Numbered from the stretch's first letter, positions 33,135-38,806 are shown. The stretch: 64,000 bases of DNA from a virus (IMGVR_UViG_3300044655_000744:1-64000); one strand, 5' to 3'. Notes: generated by a model not told the origin, from the letters alone. Translations and numbers: made by a program.

Positions 33135-33142
33135 TATTTATT
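33135..33142 (-). promoter_or_regulatory. Late-type octamer AATAAATA, 5 bases before ATG
   Basis: AATAAATA-TTGCT-ATG on the minus strand in front of the spike cassette, with no Shine-Dalgarno. Confidence 0.5.
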
Positions 33143-33171
33143 TACTACAAAAGGGTGAAAAAAGTAATTGG

Positions 33172-33262
33172 CGGAGAGCGAGGGATTCGAACCCTCGATA
33201 CAGATTTAAGCCCGTATGCTTCCTTAGCAGGGAAGTGCCTTCGACCACTCGGCCAGCTCTCC
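33172..33262 (-). tRNA. tRNA-Ser(GCT)
   Basis: Class II tRNA with acceptor GGAGAGC/GCTCTCC, anticodon loop CTGCTAA, long variable arm and GGTTCGAATCC T-arm. CCA is encoded (33169-33171). Confidence 0.95.
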
Positions 33263-33268
33263 GAAATC

Positions 33269-33450
33269 AAGTGTTAGGTATTTTTGTGTCAGGAACCTAA
33301 CAAACCCCGTGAGCGCAGCCCATCCTCTTTTCGCGTCAGCGGAACCAGAATTGTCTCTTACGAGATTGAGGTCTGGTCTTTATATGGACGGTTTGCCGGT
33401 CTCTCCTAACCTCGAATACATAATGTACCGGCTTTCTTCCAAATTTTAAA
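33269..33450 (-). ncRNA. Structured RNA leader upstream of tRNA-Ser
   Basis: About 180 bases between promoter and tRNA, more GC-rich than the surroundings and full of pairing: GCCGGT...ACCGGC, CCAGA with an inner TCTC-GTAA-GAGA hairpin closing on TCTGG, CCG-CTGA-CGCG...TGCG-CTCA-CGG, and TGTTAGGT...ACCTAACA just before the tRNA. There are only two very short frames (13 and 8 codons). I do not recognise the class. Confidence 0.5.
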
Positions 33451-33462
33451 ACTAATAAAACT

Positions 33463-33492
33463 ATTATAGCATGCCATCGCGACTATCGTCAA
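33463..33492 (-). promoter_or_regulatory. Sigma70 promoter for ncRNA and tRNA-Ser
   Basis: TTGACG (33492-33487), 18 bases, TATAAT (33468-33463). Confidence 0.65.
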
Positions 33493-33617
33493 CCTAAATT
33501 GGTTGTGATTCTTTCCATGCTGTGTCGGCTATTCTCTACAAGGGTTTTTCAACTACTACCGAGTGCCGCTTACCCCAAACTCTACGCGATTAAAGAATTC
33601 TTTACAGTGTGCTATAC

Positions 33618-33625
33618 ACTAAATA
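33618..33625 (+). promoter_or_regulatory. Late-type octamer ACTAAATA, 5 bases before ATG
   Basis: ACTAAATA-TTTTT-ATG on the plus strand, no Shine-Dalgarno. Confidence 0.45.
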
Positions 33626-33630
33626 TTTTT

Positions 33631-34197
33631 ATGAAACCGTACTACGAACTAGAGTATACTAACGTTAACCAAATAAGTCACGAAGTCTATGAATATTTAC
33701 ATTCTAATACTGACTTATTAGAGAAAACGCACGATCAAGAATGGCATTACTTAGATCGCAATAGTGTAATTGCTAGTTGTCCAACTTTATTAGACTTTTT
33801 TAAACTATATCATCTAGTCCCACGCGATATGGCTGTTACTATCTGCTATAACAATTTTGCCGTTCATATCGACAGCCCACCGGTTGTAGCTAAAATAAAC
33901 TTTCCTGTACTTAACACTAAGAATACAGTAAACCGTTGGTACACAATGTCCGACGAAGATTTTCAAAACTTACCTAAGATATCCGATGTTGCCAAGGACG
34001 GATACTTTCACGAAGATATGACCAACTTCCCCAAAGAGAAATTAACATTAGTAGGCGAATATCATAATATGATGAACCCAATTGTGTTTAACAGTCGCAT
34101 ACCACACGAAGTTGTTATGTTAGGTAATAATCTTACTCCTAGAATAGTACTAAGCTGTACCTTTGCCAACGAACCCTTAAGGTATCTAGCGGAGTAA
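33631..34197 (+). CDS. Aspartyl/asparaginyl hydroxylase-like oxygenase
   Basis: 188 residues from the ATG at 33631; an upstream GTG/ATG extension would cover the promoter region and lacks a binding site. AVHIDSPPVVAKINFPVLN gives H-x-D followed by a strand; RIPHEVVMLGNNLTPRIVLSCTF gives the distal His and an Arg on the next strand. This is the H-x-D...H...R order of cupin-type 2-oxoglutarate oxygenases, but it differs from the two paralogues at 30932 and 31592. Converges with and overlaps the radical SAM gene at 34186 by 12 bases. Confidence 0.6.
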   Translation: MKPYYELEYTNVNQISHEVYEYLHSNTDLLEKTHDQEWHYLDRNSVIASCPTLLDFFKLYHLVPRDMAVTICYNNFAVHIDSPPVVAKINFPVLNTKNTVNRWYTMSDEDFQNLPKISDVAKDGYFHEDMTNFPKEKLTLVGEYHNMMNPIVFNSRIPHEVVMLGNNLTPRIVLSCTFANEPLRYLAE

Positions 34198-35292
34198 TTG
34201 ATCTAGTTCGGGCCACAGTTGATTAAATTTTAAATCTTCAGTGCTGCACTCATTTACAAATTTATAAAAATTATCTATTTGATCAGGTACTTCAATTTGG
34301 TCAGCAGCAAAATATTGAACAATTGTATTATGCTCATCCCATTCAGTTTGAATATCTTTGTATACATTTTCTGCTTGTGTTTTAATAGTATTAACTATAT
34401 GCTTAGGAAATTTACGCAGATCCAATTCCGCAGGCTGATCTAAAAATTGAAATACAATTTTAATACGTTTGTCAAAGGCAAAATCAGTCAATACTTTAAA
34501 AGCACTTAGGCTTAATATATTGAGAATAGCATGTATGTCTATAATATGGCCCTGCGTTCTTTCTAAGCCCAATAGCAAATCTAAATTTTTAGTCAACTGT
34601 TCCCAACTTGCTCCTCTACGCACAAATTCAAACTGTTTTCCTACATTTTCAAAACTCACACTCCAGCGCACTTTCTTTCTAGTAGATAGGCGCTGAAATA
34701 CCGGATTGTTTTCTAAGTTTAAACTTAAATTTGAAATTACATGAATATCAACTGTGTCCGGTATATTGTCAAGCAGGTCTGCGCATTGCGGAATTAACAA
34801 AGGCTCACCACCAATTAATGCCACAGTTTTAAGATTTTGTTGATGAGCAGTTATATAATCAATGACATTAGTATAATATTCTTTGCGTTTAGTCTGTAGT
34901 GGGATACTTAACTTTTTGGCCCACATACTACTATCGTTTGGATTACAGTACACGCACATCAAATTACAAGCATTGCTCCAACGTACATCTAATATAGCAG
35001 GAGCATGATAATTAGAACCTAAGTCATTTATATCCAAACTATTATTGTTATGCCAGTTACGTTCGCTAGTAGTGACATCACCTTGCTGTTTACAGCCTAT
35101 ACAATAATTAGGAATATCATTACTGGCAATTTGCTCTCGCAATTCTTGCCAGCTCAATGAATTTAATATTTCTTTAATATTTTGTTCATTGATATTACCA
35201 AATCCGTATGCTCCAGAACAACAAGGTTTAACATCACCTTCGGTTGTAATATGTAAGCCTCTCCACGGAGCTGCGCAATAGACTTTAGTCAT
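34186..35292 (-). CDS. Radical SAM protein with N-terminal SPASM-like cluster
   Basis: 368 residues. The N-terminus has CAAPWRGLHITTEGDVKPCCSG and NYCIGCKQQG, a half-SPASM (twitch) arrangement placed before instead of after the barrel. The radical SAM motif is WSNACNLMCVYCNPND at about residue 110, followed by ALIGGEPLL and WSVSFENV. Clearly paralogous to the protein at 44901 (shared WSN-CN, GGEPLL, RGxxWxxxxxNL). Substrate unknown; similar phage proteins are common in aquatic T4-like phages. Confidence 0.85.
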   Translation of the reverse strand: MTKVYCAAPWRGLHITTEGDVKPCCSGAYGFGNINEQNIKEILNSLSWQELREQIASNDIPNYCIGCKQQGDVTTSERNWHNNNSLDINDLGSNYHAPAILDVRWSNACNLMCVYCNPNDSSMWAKKLSIPLQTKRKEYYTNVIDYITAHQQNLKTVALIGGEPLLIPQCADLLDNIPDTVDIHVISNLSLNLENNPVFQRLSTRKKVRWSVSFENVGKQFEFVRRGASWEQLTKNLDLLLGLERTQGHIIDIHAILNILSLSAFKVLTDFAFDKRIKIVFQFLDQPAELDLRKFPKHIVNTIKTQAENVYKDIQTEWDEHNTIVQYFAADQIEVPDQIDNFYKFVNECSTEDLKFNQLWPELDQLLR

Positions 35293-35306
35293 TTATATTC
35301 CTATGG

Positions 35307-35377
35307 AGCGGGATAAGGGGATCGAACCCTCGCTAAAAGTTTGGAAAACTCTTGTGCTACCATTACACCAATCCCGC
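35307..35377 (-). tRNA. tRNA-Gly(TCC)
   Basis: Acceptor GCGGGAT/ATCCCGC, anticodon loop TTTCCAA, T-arm GAGGGTTCGATCCCCT. CCA encoded at 35304-35306. Confidence 0.93.
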
Positions 35378-35390
35378 ATAAAACTTTTGG

Positions 35391-35463
35391 TGCCGGTTAA
35401 CGGAATCGAACTGTTGACCTTCGCATTACAAGTGCGCTGCTCTACCTGCTGAGCTAAACCGGC
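35391..35463 (-). tRNA. tRNA-Thr(TGT)
   Basis: Acceptor GCCGGTT/AACCGGC, D-arm GCTCAGCAGGTAGAGC, anticodon loop CTTGTAA. CCA encoded. Confidence 0.95.
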
Positions 35464-35474
35464 TTAAAACTTGG

Positions 35475-35547
35475 TACTCCCAACGAGATTCGAACTCGTG
35501 TTACCTGCGTGAAAGGCGGGTGTCCTAGGCCTCTAGACGATGGGAGC
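35475..35547 (-). tRNA. tRNA-Glu(TTC)
   Basis: Acceptor GCTCCCA/TGGGAGT, anticodon loop CTTTCAC, T-arm CGAGTTCGAATCTCG. CCA encoded. Confidence 0.95.
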
Positions 35548-35750
35548 AAGGTGTCTAGCTACCAGCACTACCTGGCCCTAAACTGAGTAGTTACCCTGTC
35601 CGACTGTTTCCATCTGGTACGAAACAATAAAACCCCTACGTATTTCTCAAGTCGCTCGGAAATGGAGCCTTGCAGTAGAACGTATGCACTGTGCCGTTAT
35701 GGTATTGGCAATGACCCACTTTCATAAAGTAAAAGTGTAACCCTAGTGTT
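35548..35750 (-). ncRNA. Structured spacer RNA between two tRNAs
   Basis: About 200 bases between tRNA-Glu and the initiator-like tRNA, with local stems (CACTTT...GAAAGTG, TGCC...GGCA, CCAG-GTAGTG-CTGG). It also holds a 29-codon frame starting MKVGHCQYHNGTVHTFYC (ATG at 35727 region) with no Shine-Dalgarno. Either a structured RNA or a minigene; I do not recognise it. Confidence 0.4.
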
Positions 35751-35752
35751 GG

Positions 35753-35824
35753 TTGCGGTCGCAGGACTCGAACCTGGTCTCGAGCTTATGAGGCTCGCGA
35801 GCTGCCAATTGCTCCACCACCGCG
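35753..35824 (-). tRNA. tRNA-Met(CAT), initiator-like
   Basis: Anticodon loop CTCATAA. The first acceptor pair is a C1-A72 mismatch (5' CGCGGTG, 3' ...CGCA-A-CCA), the hallmark of bacterial initiator tRNA that allows formylation. The three consecutive G-C pairs next to the anticodon loop are only partly kept (stem CGAGC/GCTCG). CCA encoded. Nearest to the promoter at 35838. Confidence 0.85.
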
Positions 35825-35837
35825 TCAGTATAATAAT

Positions 35838-35866
35838 ATTATATAGTCAACACACACTATTGTCAA
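35838..35866 (-). promoter_or_regulatory. Sigma70 promoter of the first tRNA operon
   Basis: TTGACA (35866-35861), 17 bases, TATAAT (35843-35838), transcribing fMet, Glu, Thr and Gly tRNAs in that order. Confidence 0.85.
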
Positions 35867-35871
35867 CCTAT

Positions 35872-36342
35872 TTATGCTGCTAATACGTGATGTAAACGGT
35901 CTGCAGCATAACTAGCGGCCCAGGCGTTGGGTTTAACCATTGGGATAACATTACAAGTACCGCGAATGTAACCAATTGCCTGTGTTACTACACAGCTCGA
36001 ACCGTGCGCTTCGTTTGGATTGATATCCAAGTGAACAGCAACATCGCGCCCTTCTAATACTTCGTGTAATTTCAAATATAATTCTGAAATTTTATATACT
36101 TCGTTCATTAGACGCATACTTGGTCGATTGCGCTTTTGGTCGTAATCTACTTCGGTTGATGTTTCACCAAATATCTTACAACCATGTTTCCCATCAATAT
36201 GAACTACAATAGCCAAAGTATATTCGGCATGCCATTGTCCGTTCTTACGAAAGCGTGTACTATCGCCGCCAATGTATATTTTAGTTTCTGGAGTTTGTGC
36301 GTTAATAAAATCACGCACTTCGTCGAAATTCAGTTTTTTCAT
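35872..36342 (-). CDS. YkuK-like RNase H-fold protein
   Basis: 156 residues. IYIGGDSTRFRKNGQWHAEYTLAIVVHI near residue 22 and VHLDINPNEAHGSSCVVTQAIGYIRGT near residue 100 match the predicted RNase H-like YkuK (DUF458) family, with acidic residues (GGDST, LDINPNE) where RNase H-fold nucleases bind metal. It lies between two tRNA groups; an RNA-processing role would fit the place but is inference. Preceded by AGTAAATA and an AAAGGGCAG binding site. Confidence 0.65.
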   Translation of the reverse strand: MKKLNFDEVRDFINAQTPETKIYIGGDSTRFRKNGQWHAEYTLAIVVHIDGKHGCKIFGETSTEVDYDQKRNRPSMRLMNEVYKISELYLKLHEVLEGRDVAVHLDINPNEAHGSSCVVTQAIGYIRGTCNVIPMVKPNAWAASYAADRLHHVLAA

Positions 36343-36367
36343 ATACTGCCCTTTATTGTATTTACTA

Positions 36368-36787
36368 TTACACTAAATCCAAGTAGTACATTAACTTATG
36401 TTTTACCATAAGGTTTGGTATACGATATTTTTCTGTATCTCTAAACCCAATCATATGCCCAACTTCTGCCACGGCACCACTACGTGCTACCCCCATATGG
36501 CAGTGTACCACTACATTCATACTTTCGTTCCATGCTTCTTTTAATGCTTCGGCAATACCCTTAGCATCAGCGTTGGTAATGGCTGCCGCATAGTAAAACT
36601 TTTCGCTGTCGCTTTCTTCTACATCTAAGAAGTAGAACTGATGTACTCGGCGAAAGTCATATTTAGGCTTTGGAAACTCTACACCAGGATCTACGATCTG
36701 TATTAGCATACTGTTGAAACCTGGGTCGTAATGATAGCCCTTGCGTACATCATCAAGACTGATATTTTCAATCCACGGTTTCATCAT
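36368..36787 (-). CDS. Dual-specificity/tyrosine phosphatase-like protein
   Basis: 139 residues with the phosphatase loop VVVHCHMGVARSGAVAEVG (Cys-x5-Arg-Ser) near residue 95 and a general-acid Asp in FYFLDVEESDS. Related small phosphatases occur in T4-like phages. May act on protein phospho-Tyr/Ser or on an RNA 5' end. GAGGAG binding site; the start overlaps the upstream gene by 20 bases. Confidence 0.8.
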   Translation of the reverse strand: MMKPWIENISLDDVRKGYHYDPGFNSMLIQIVDPGVEFPKPKYDFRRVHQFYFLDVEESDSEKFYYAAAITNADAKGIAEALKEAWNESMNVVVHCHMGVARSGAVAEVGHMIGFRDTEKYRIPNLMVKHKLMYYLDLV

Positions 36788-37028
36788 CGTGCTCTCCTCG
36801 CTTTCTTAGTTCATCTATTAGGCCATTATAGGCCAAGGTTTCTTCTTGCCCCAATGCTTCTAACATATTGACGCAACTTATGATATGTGCCGTTTCCATG
36901 TCTCTAATTAACAATATCTTGCGATCTTTAGTTAACCATGTCATACGATGCTGTCTGCGATAATTCTTAAAGTCCGCATTATTTGGCGTGCTTAGTATAT
37001 CCCAGGCTAATTGTTGTTCTTCGGTCAT
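36768..37028 (-). CDS. Small conserved phage protein
   Basis: 86 residues; MTWLTKDRKILLIRDMETAHIISCVNML matches the W-T-KDGK-I-I-DM-x-x-H-I-x-N-x-I motif shared by many T4-like phage proteins of unknown function. Acidic C-terminal tail. Own consensus promoter at 37035. Confidence 0.7.
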   Translation of the reverse strand: MTEEQQLAWDILSTPNNADFKNYRRQHRMTWLTKDRKILLIRDMETAHIISCVNMLEALGQEETLAYNGLIDELRKRGEHDDETVD

Positions 37029-37034
37029 AAGCGT

Positions 37035-37063
37035 ATTATACAGTCATTTAGTTGACTTGTCAA
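37035..37063 (-). promoter_or_regulatory. Sigma70 promoter
   Basis: TTGACA (37063-37058), 17 bases, TATAAT (37040-37035). The -35 is part of a TTGAC-AA-GTCAA palindrome; TGACTGTATAAT around the -10 recurs at 12384, 38475 and 40062. Confidence 0.85.
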
Positions 37064-37067
37064 ATGG

Positions 37068-37139
37068 GGTGTCTAACGGGGTTCGAACCCGTGATGCAGG
37101 AATCACAATCCTGAGTGTTACCACTACACTATAGACACC
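37068..37139 (-). tRNA. tRNA-His(GTG)
   Basis: Encoded G-1 paired with C73, acceptor GTGTCTA/TAGACAC, anticodon loop ATTGTGATT region, T-arm CGGGTTCGAACCCCG. CCA encoded at 37065-37067. Confidence 0.95.
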
Positions 37140-37229
37140 ATAGAGGTTGCTGTTTTACCATTAAACTACCGTAGGCTGCTATTTCGCTTGACCTACAAGC
37201 TGGACTCGAACCAGCAAAGCAACGTAAAC
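37140..37229 (-). tRNA. Apparent circularly permuted tRNA gene
   Basis: In sense order the 3' half comes first: GTTTAC, GTTGC (anticodon stem 3' strand, 37223-37219), TTT, GCTGG-TTCGAGT-CCAGC (T-arm), TTGTAGG (acceptor 3' strand, 37198-37192) and T73. A 15-base linker (37190-37176) follows, then the 5' half: CCTACGG (acceptor 5' strand, 37175-37169), TA, GTTT-AATGGTA-AAAC (D-arm), A, GCAAC (anticodon stem 5' strand, 37150-37146) and CTCTAT. The two halves pair with each other: CCTAC/GTAGG plus two G-T pairs, and GCAAC/GTTGC perfectly. The unit exactly fills the space between the CCA of tRNA-Gly and G-1 of tRNA-His. The variable loop is short (3 bases), and the anticodon depends on how the loop is joined (CTA, TTT or CTT among options). 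Confidence 0.7.
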
Positions 37230-37232
37230 TGG

Positions 37233-37303
37233 AGCGGGTAGCGAGAATTGAACTCGCAATTCAACTTTGGCAAAGTCGTAGGTTACCATTACATCATACC
37301 CGC
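37233..37303 (-). tRNA. tRNA-Gly(GCC)
   Basis: Acceptor GCGGGTA/TACCCGC, D-arm with AATGG, anticodon loop TTGCCAA, CCA encoded at 37230-37232, directly abutting the permuted unit. Confidence 0.93.
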
Positions 37304-37312
37304 ATTATAATC

Positions 37313-37381
37313 TTACTGAGCAGTAATATTTTCATTGATTTAGTCAGTTTTGACTAGAAATGTTACTGAGCAGTAATATTT
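37313..37381. repeat. 19-bp direct repeats with palindromic core
   Basis: TTACTGAGCAGTAATATTT occurs at 37313-37331 and 37363-37381. Each contains TTACTG-AG-CAGTAA. Between them TAGTCA-GTTT-TGACTA forms another perfect hairpin. The segment spaces tRNA-Gly(GCC) from tRNA-Arg(TCG) and encodes no protein. Confidence 0.8.
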
Positions 37382-37383
37382 GG

Positions 37384-37455
37384 AGCCCTGTGAGGGAATC
37401 GAACCCCCATCCTGAGTTTCGAAGACTCTAATTCTATCCGTTGAACTAACAGGGC
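37384..37455 (-). tRNA. tRNA-Arg(TCG)
   Basis: Acceptor GCCCTGT/ACAGGGC, anticodon loop CTTCGAA, CCA encoded. Confidence 0.93.
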
Positions 37456-37461
37456 ATTTGG

Positions 37462-37535
37462 AGCAACGGGTCGGATTTGAACCGACGTACAAAGGATTTG
37501 CAGTCCCTGCCATTGGGCCACTCTGGTACCGTTGC
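37462..37535 (-). tRNA. tRNA-Cys(GCA)
   Basis: Acceptor GCAACGG/CCGTTGC, anticodon loop CTGCAAA, T-arm GTCGGTTCAAATCCGAC, CCA encoded. Confidence 0.93.
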
Positions 37536-37550
37536 GTAATGTACATAATT

Positions 37551-37586
37551 ATGTATATTAAAGGTTTTTATATGTTTAATATACAT
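37551..37586. repeat. 12-bp inverted repeat between tRNAs
   Basis: ATGTATATTAAA (37551-37562) and TTTAATATACAT (37575-37586), perfect arms around a 12-base loop in an AT-rich spacer between tRNA-Cys and tRNA-Trp. Possibly a processing signal. Confidence 0.6.
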
Positions 37587-37607
37587 CTTTATATACTTTA
37601 TGTTTGG

Positions 37608-37678
37608 CTCCGGTGGAGAGAATCGAACTCCCACTAATGGTTTTGGAGACCATCGCACTGCCATTATACTACACCGGA
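37608..37678 (-). tRNA. tRNA-Trp(CCA)
   Basis: Acceptor TCCGGTG/CACCGGA, anticodon stem ATGGT/ACCAT, loop CTCCAAA, G73, CCA encoded. Confidence 0.93.
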
Positions 37679-37686
37679 ATATTTGG

Positions 37687-37759
37687 CTGGCAAACCTGGG
37701 CTCGAACCAGGGACACGCGGATTAACAGTCCGCTGCTCTACCAACTGAGCTATATGCCA
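37687..37759 (-). tRNA. tRNA-Asn(GTT)
   Basis: D-arm GCTCAGTTGGTAGAGC, anticodon loop CTGTTAA, T-arm CCTGGTTCGAGCCCAGG, CCA encoded. Confidence 0.94.
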
Positions 37760-37787
37760 AAAAAACTACTAAAGGATTTAAAACTGG

Positions 37788-37861
37788 CCTGCCCAGAGAG
37801 ATTCGAACTCCCGACACCAAAGGTAGAAGCTTTGTGCTCTATCCAGCTGAGCTATGGGCAG
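37788..37861 (-). tRNA. tRNA-Arg(TCT)
   Basis: Acceptor CTGCCCA/TGGGCAG, D-arm GCTCAGCTGGATAGAGC, anticodon loop CTTCTAC, CCA encoded. Confidence 0.93.
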
Positions 37862-37872
37862 AGAAACTTTGG

Positions 37873-37946
37873 CGCGGTGTATGGGGCTCGAACCCACGGC
37901 CTCCAACGTGACAGGCTGGCGCTCTAACCAACTGAGCTAACACCGC
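37873..37946 (-). tRNA. tRNA-Asp(GTC)
   Basis: Acceptor GCGGTGT/ACACCGC, anticodon stem CCAGC/GTTGG, loop CTGTCAC, CCA encoded. Confidence 0.94.
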
Positions 37947-37954
37947 ATTACTGG

Positions 37955-38035
37955 TGGAGTGTCCTGGGATCGAACCAGGCGTGCCATAGGCGGCGGATTT
38001 ACAGTCCACTGCATCACCGTTGATGCTTCCACTCC
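37955..38035 (-). tRNA. tRNA-Tyr(GTA)
   Basis: 81 bases, class II with long variable arm, acceptor GGAGTGG/ACACTCC (last pair mismatched), anticodon loop CTGTAAA, CCA encoded. First tRNA of the large group when read from the right. Confidence 0.93.
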
Positions 38036-38057
38036 TCGACGCTCTCATATGAAAGCG

Positions 38058-38129
38058 TATAATAAAATACACTGGTTGACCCTTGAAATCAGAAGACGCT
38101 TTGCTCTTGACGCAGTGTACTTTATTATA
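38058..38129. promoter_or_regulatory. 17-bp inverted repeat with facing -10 boxes
   Basis: Arms 38058-38074 and 38113-38129 pair over 17 bases with one mismatch. The right arm contains TATAAT on the minus strand (38129-38124) in an extended TGTTATAAT context, placed to transcribe the tRNA group. The left arm gives TATAAT on the plus strand (38058-38063), facing it. A near-palindrome CGCTCTCATATGAAAGCG lies at 38040-38057. Confidence 0.5.
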
Positions 38130-38238
38130 ACAAGTATTTTCTGTTCACATAAGAACATGCCATCCACTTGTCCGCCCGTTTACAAACTATCTTTAATGTG
38201 CCTTGTTGGACCTCGTTTCCGAGACACATAAAACAAAA
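38130..38238 (-). ncRNA. Structured intergenic segment right of the tRNA group
   Basis: No protein. Minus strand shows CTCG-GAAA-CGAG (GNRA loop), GTCC...GGAC enclosing GTTTGTAAAC, and TGTTC...TGAACA. Third GC-richer folded spacer next to tRNAs in the window. Function unknown. Confidence 0.35.
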
Positions 38239-38265
38239 AACCCTAAGTCTTTCGATCTTAGGGTT
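38239..38265 (-). terminator. Rho-independent terminator
   Basis: AACCCTAAG-ATCGAAAGA-CTTAGGGTT followed by six T on the minus strand; ends the 43-residue gene unit. Confidence 0.82.
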
Positions 38266-38299
38266 CTTAATTAAAATTAACTTATATTATATATAAACT

Positions 38300-38431
38300 C
38301 TAATTAAGATCCCCATAGATACTATTCGGTGTGCGATCATTGCCTAATGTCTCAATCGCTGACCAATAAGACATCGTGGCAAGTGCGCACACTTGTTTTG
38401 ATATATTAAATTGATGTAGCTGGTTAAACAT
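38300..38431 (-). CDS. Small protein (43 aa) in its own unit
   Basis: ATG at 38431, TAG at 38300: MFNQLHQFNISKQVCALATM then SYWSAIETLGNDRTPNSIYG. Supported by a consensus promoter 44 bases upstream and a terminator 35 bases downstream, so this frame is the only content of one transcript. An AAGGA lies 13 bases before the ATG. Not recognised. Confidence 0.6.
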   Translation of the reverse strand: MFNQLHQFNISKQVCALATMSYWSAIETLGNDRTPNSIYGDLN

Positions 38432-38474
38432 TTTGCTTTCGCATTCCTTTAATTAATTTCTTACTATAACAACT

Positions 38475-38503
38475 ATTATACAGTCTATTTATTAGCCTGT
38501 CAA
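38475..38503 (-). promoter_or_regulatory. Sigma70 promoter of the 43-aa gene
   Basis: TTGACA (38503-38498), 17 bases, TATAAT (38480-38475). Confidence 0.85.
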
Positions 38504-38533
38504 CCTGTTTGTTAATTTATTTATATCTTTTAT

Positions 38534-38707
38534 TTATACTTCTAAATCTGTCCCTGGTATTACTTCAACTTCTTTTGGTTTCTTTTTAGGTGCGCCCCAG
38601 AAGTTAGTTGTTGCTGTTTCACTTTGTACACCGCGAGCGATTTGTTTGATTTCTCCGCCGGTGGCTAAAAACTCTTTCATTGCTTGTTCATATTCTTCGT
38701 TTGTCAT
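38534..38707 (-). CDS. Small conserved phage protein (57 aa)
   Basis: ATG at 38707 with AAAGGAC upstream, TAA at 38534. MTNEEYEQAMKEFLATGGEI, then NFWGAPKKKPKEVEV. A short family of T4-like phages beginning MTNEEYEQA..FL..GG, function unknown. Downstream of tRNA-Met and probably cotranscribed with the omega-like gene. Confidence 0.72.
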   Translation of the reverse strand: MTNEEYEQAMKEFLATGGEIKQIARGVQSETATTNFWGAPKKKPKEVEVIPGTDLEV

Positions 38708-38724
38708 ACTTGTCCTTTATTTGG

Positions 38725-38800
38725 TGGGCCTGGTGAGATTTGAACTCACTGTCTTTCGGTTATGAGCCGAGTGCTTATACCAGGTTTAAGCTTCGGGCCC
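38725..38800 (-). tRNA. tRNA-Met(CAT), second copy
   Basis: GGGCCCG...CAGGCCC-A acceptor with one C-A mismatch at pair 6, D-arm GCTT...AAGC, anticodon loop CTCATAA, T-arm GTGAGTTCAAATCTCAC, CCA encoded. Elongator type, or an Ile tRNA with lysidine; sequence alone does not decide. Confidence 0.9.
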
Positions 38801-38806
38801 AAATTC

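Noticed and set aside
37140-37229. Two-piece (permuted) tmRNA instead of a permuted tRNA
   Set aside because: A normal D-arm with AATGG and a full anticodon stem are present, and there is no tag-coding region or pseudoknot domain.
37313-37381. CRISPR-like array
   Set aside because: Only two copies of a 19-bp palindromic repeat with one spacer and no cas genes.
37340-37927. Several 60-110 codon frames across the tRNA group on both strands
   Set aside because: They run through intact tRNA genes; the recurring RIELP/ARTRD-type residues are translated tRNA T-arms.
33172-38800. Attachment site or integration at tRNA genes
   Set aside because: No integrase is present, no tRNA is split by a duplicated 3' end, and T4-like phages are virulent.
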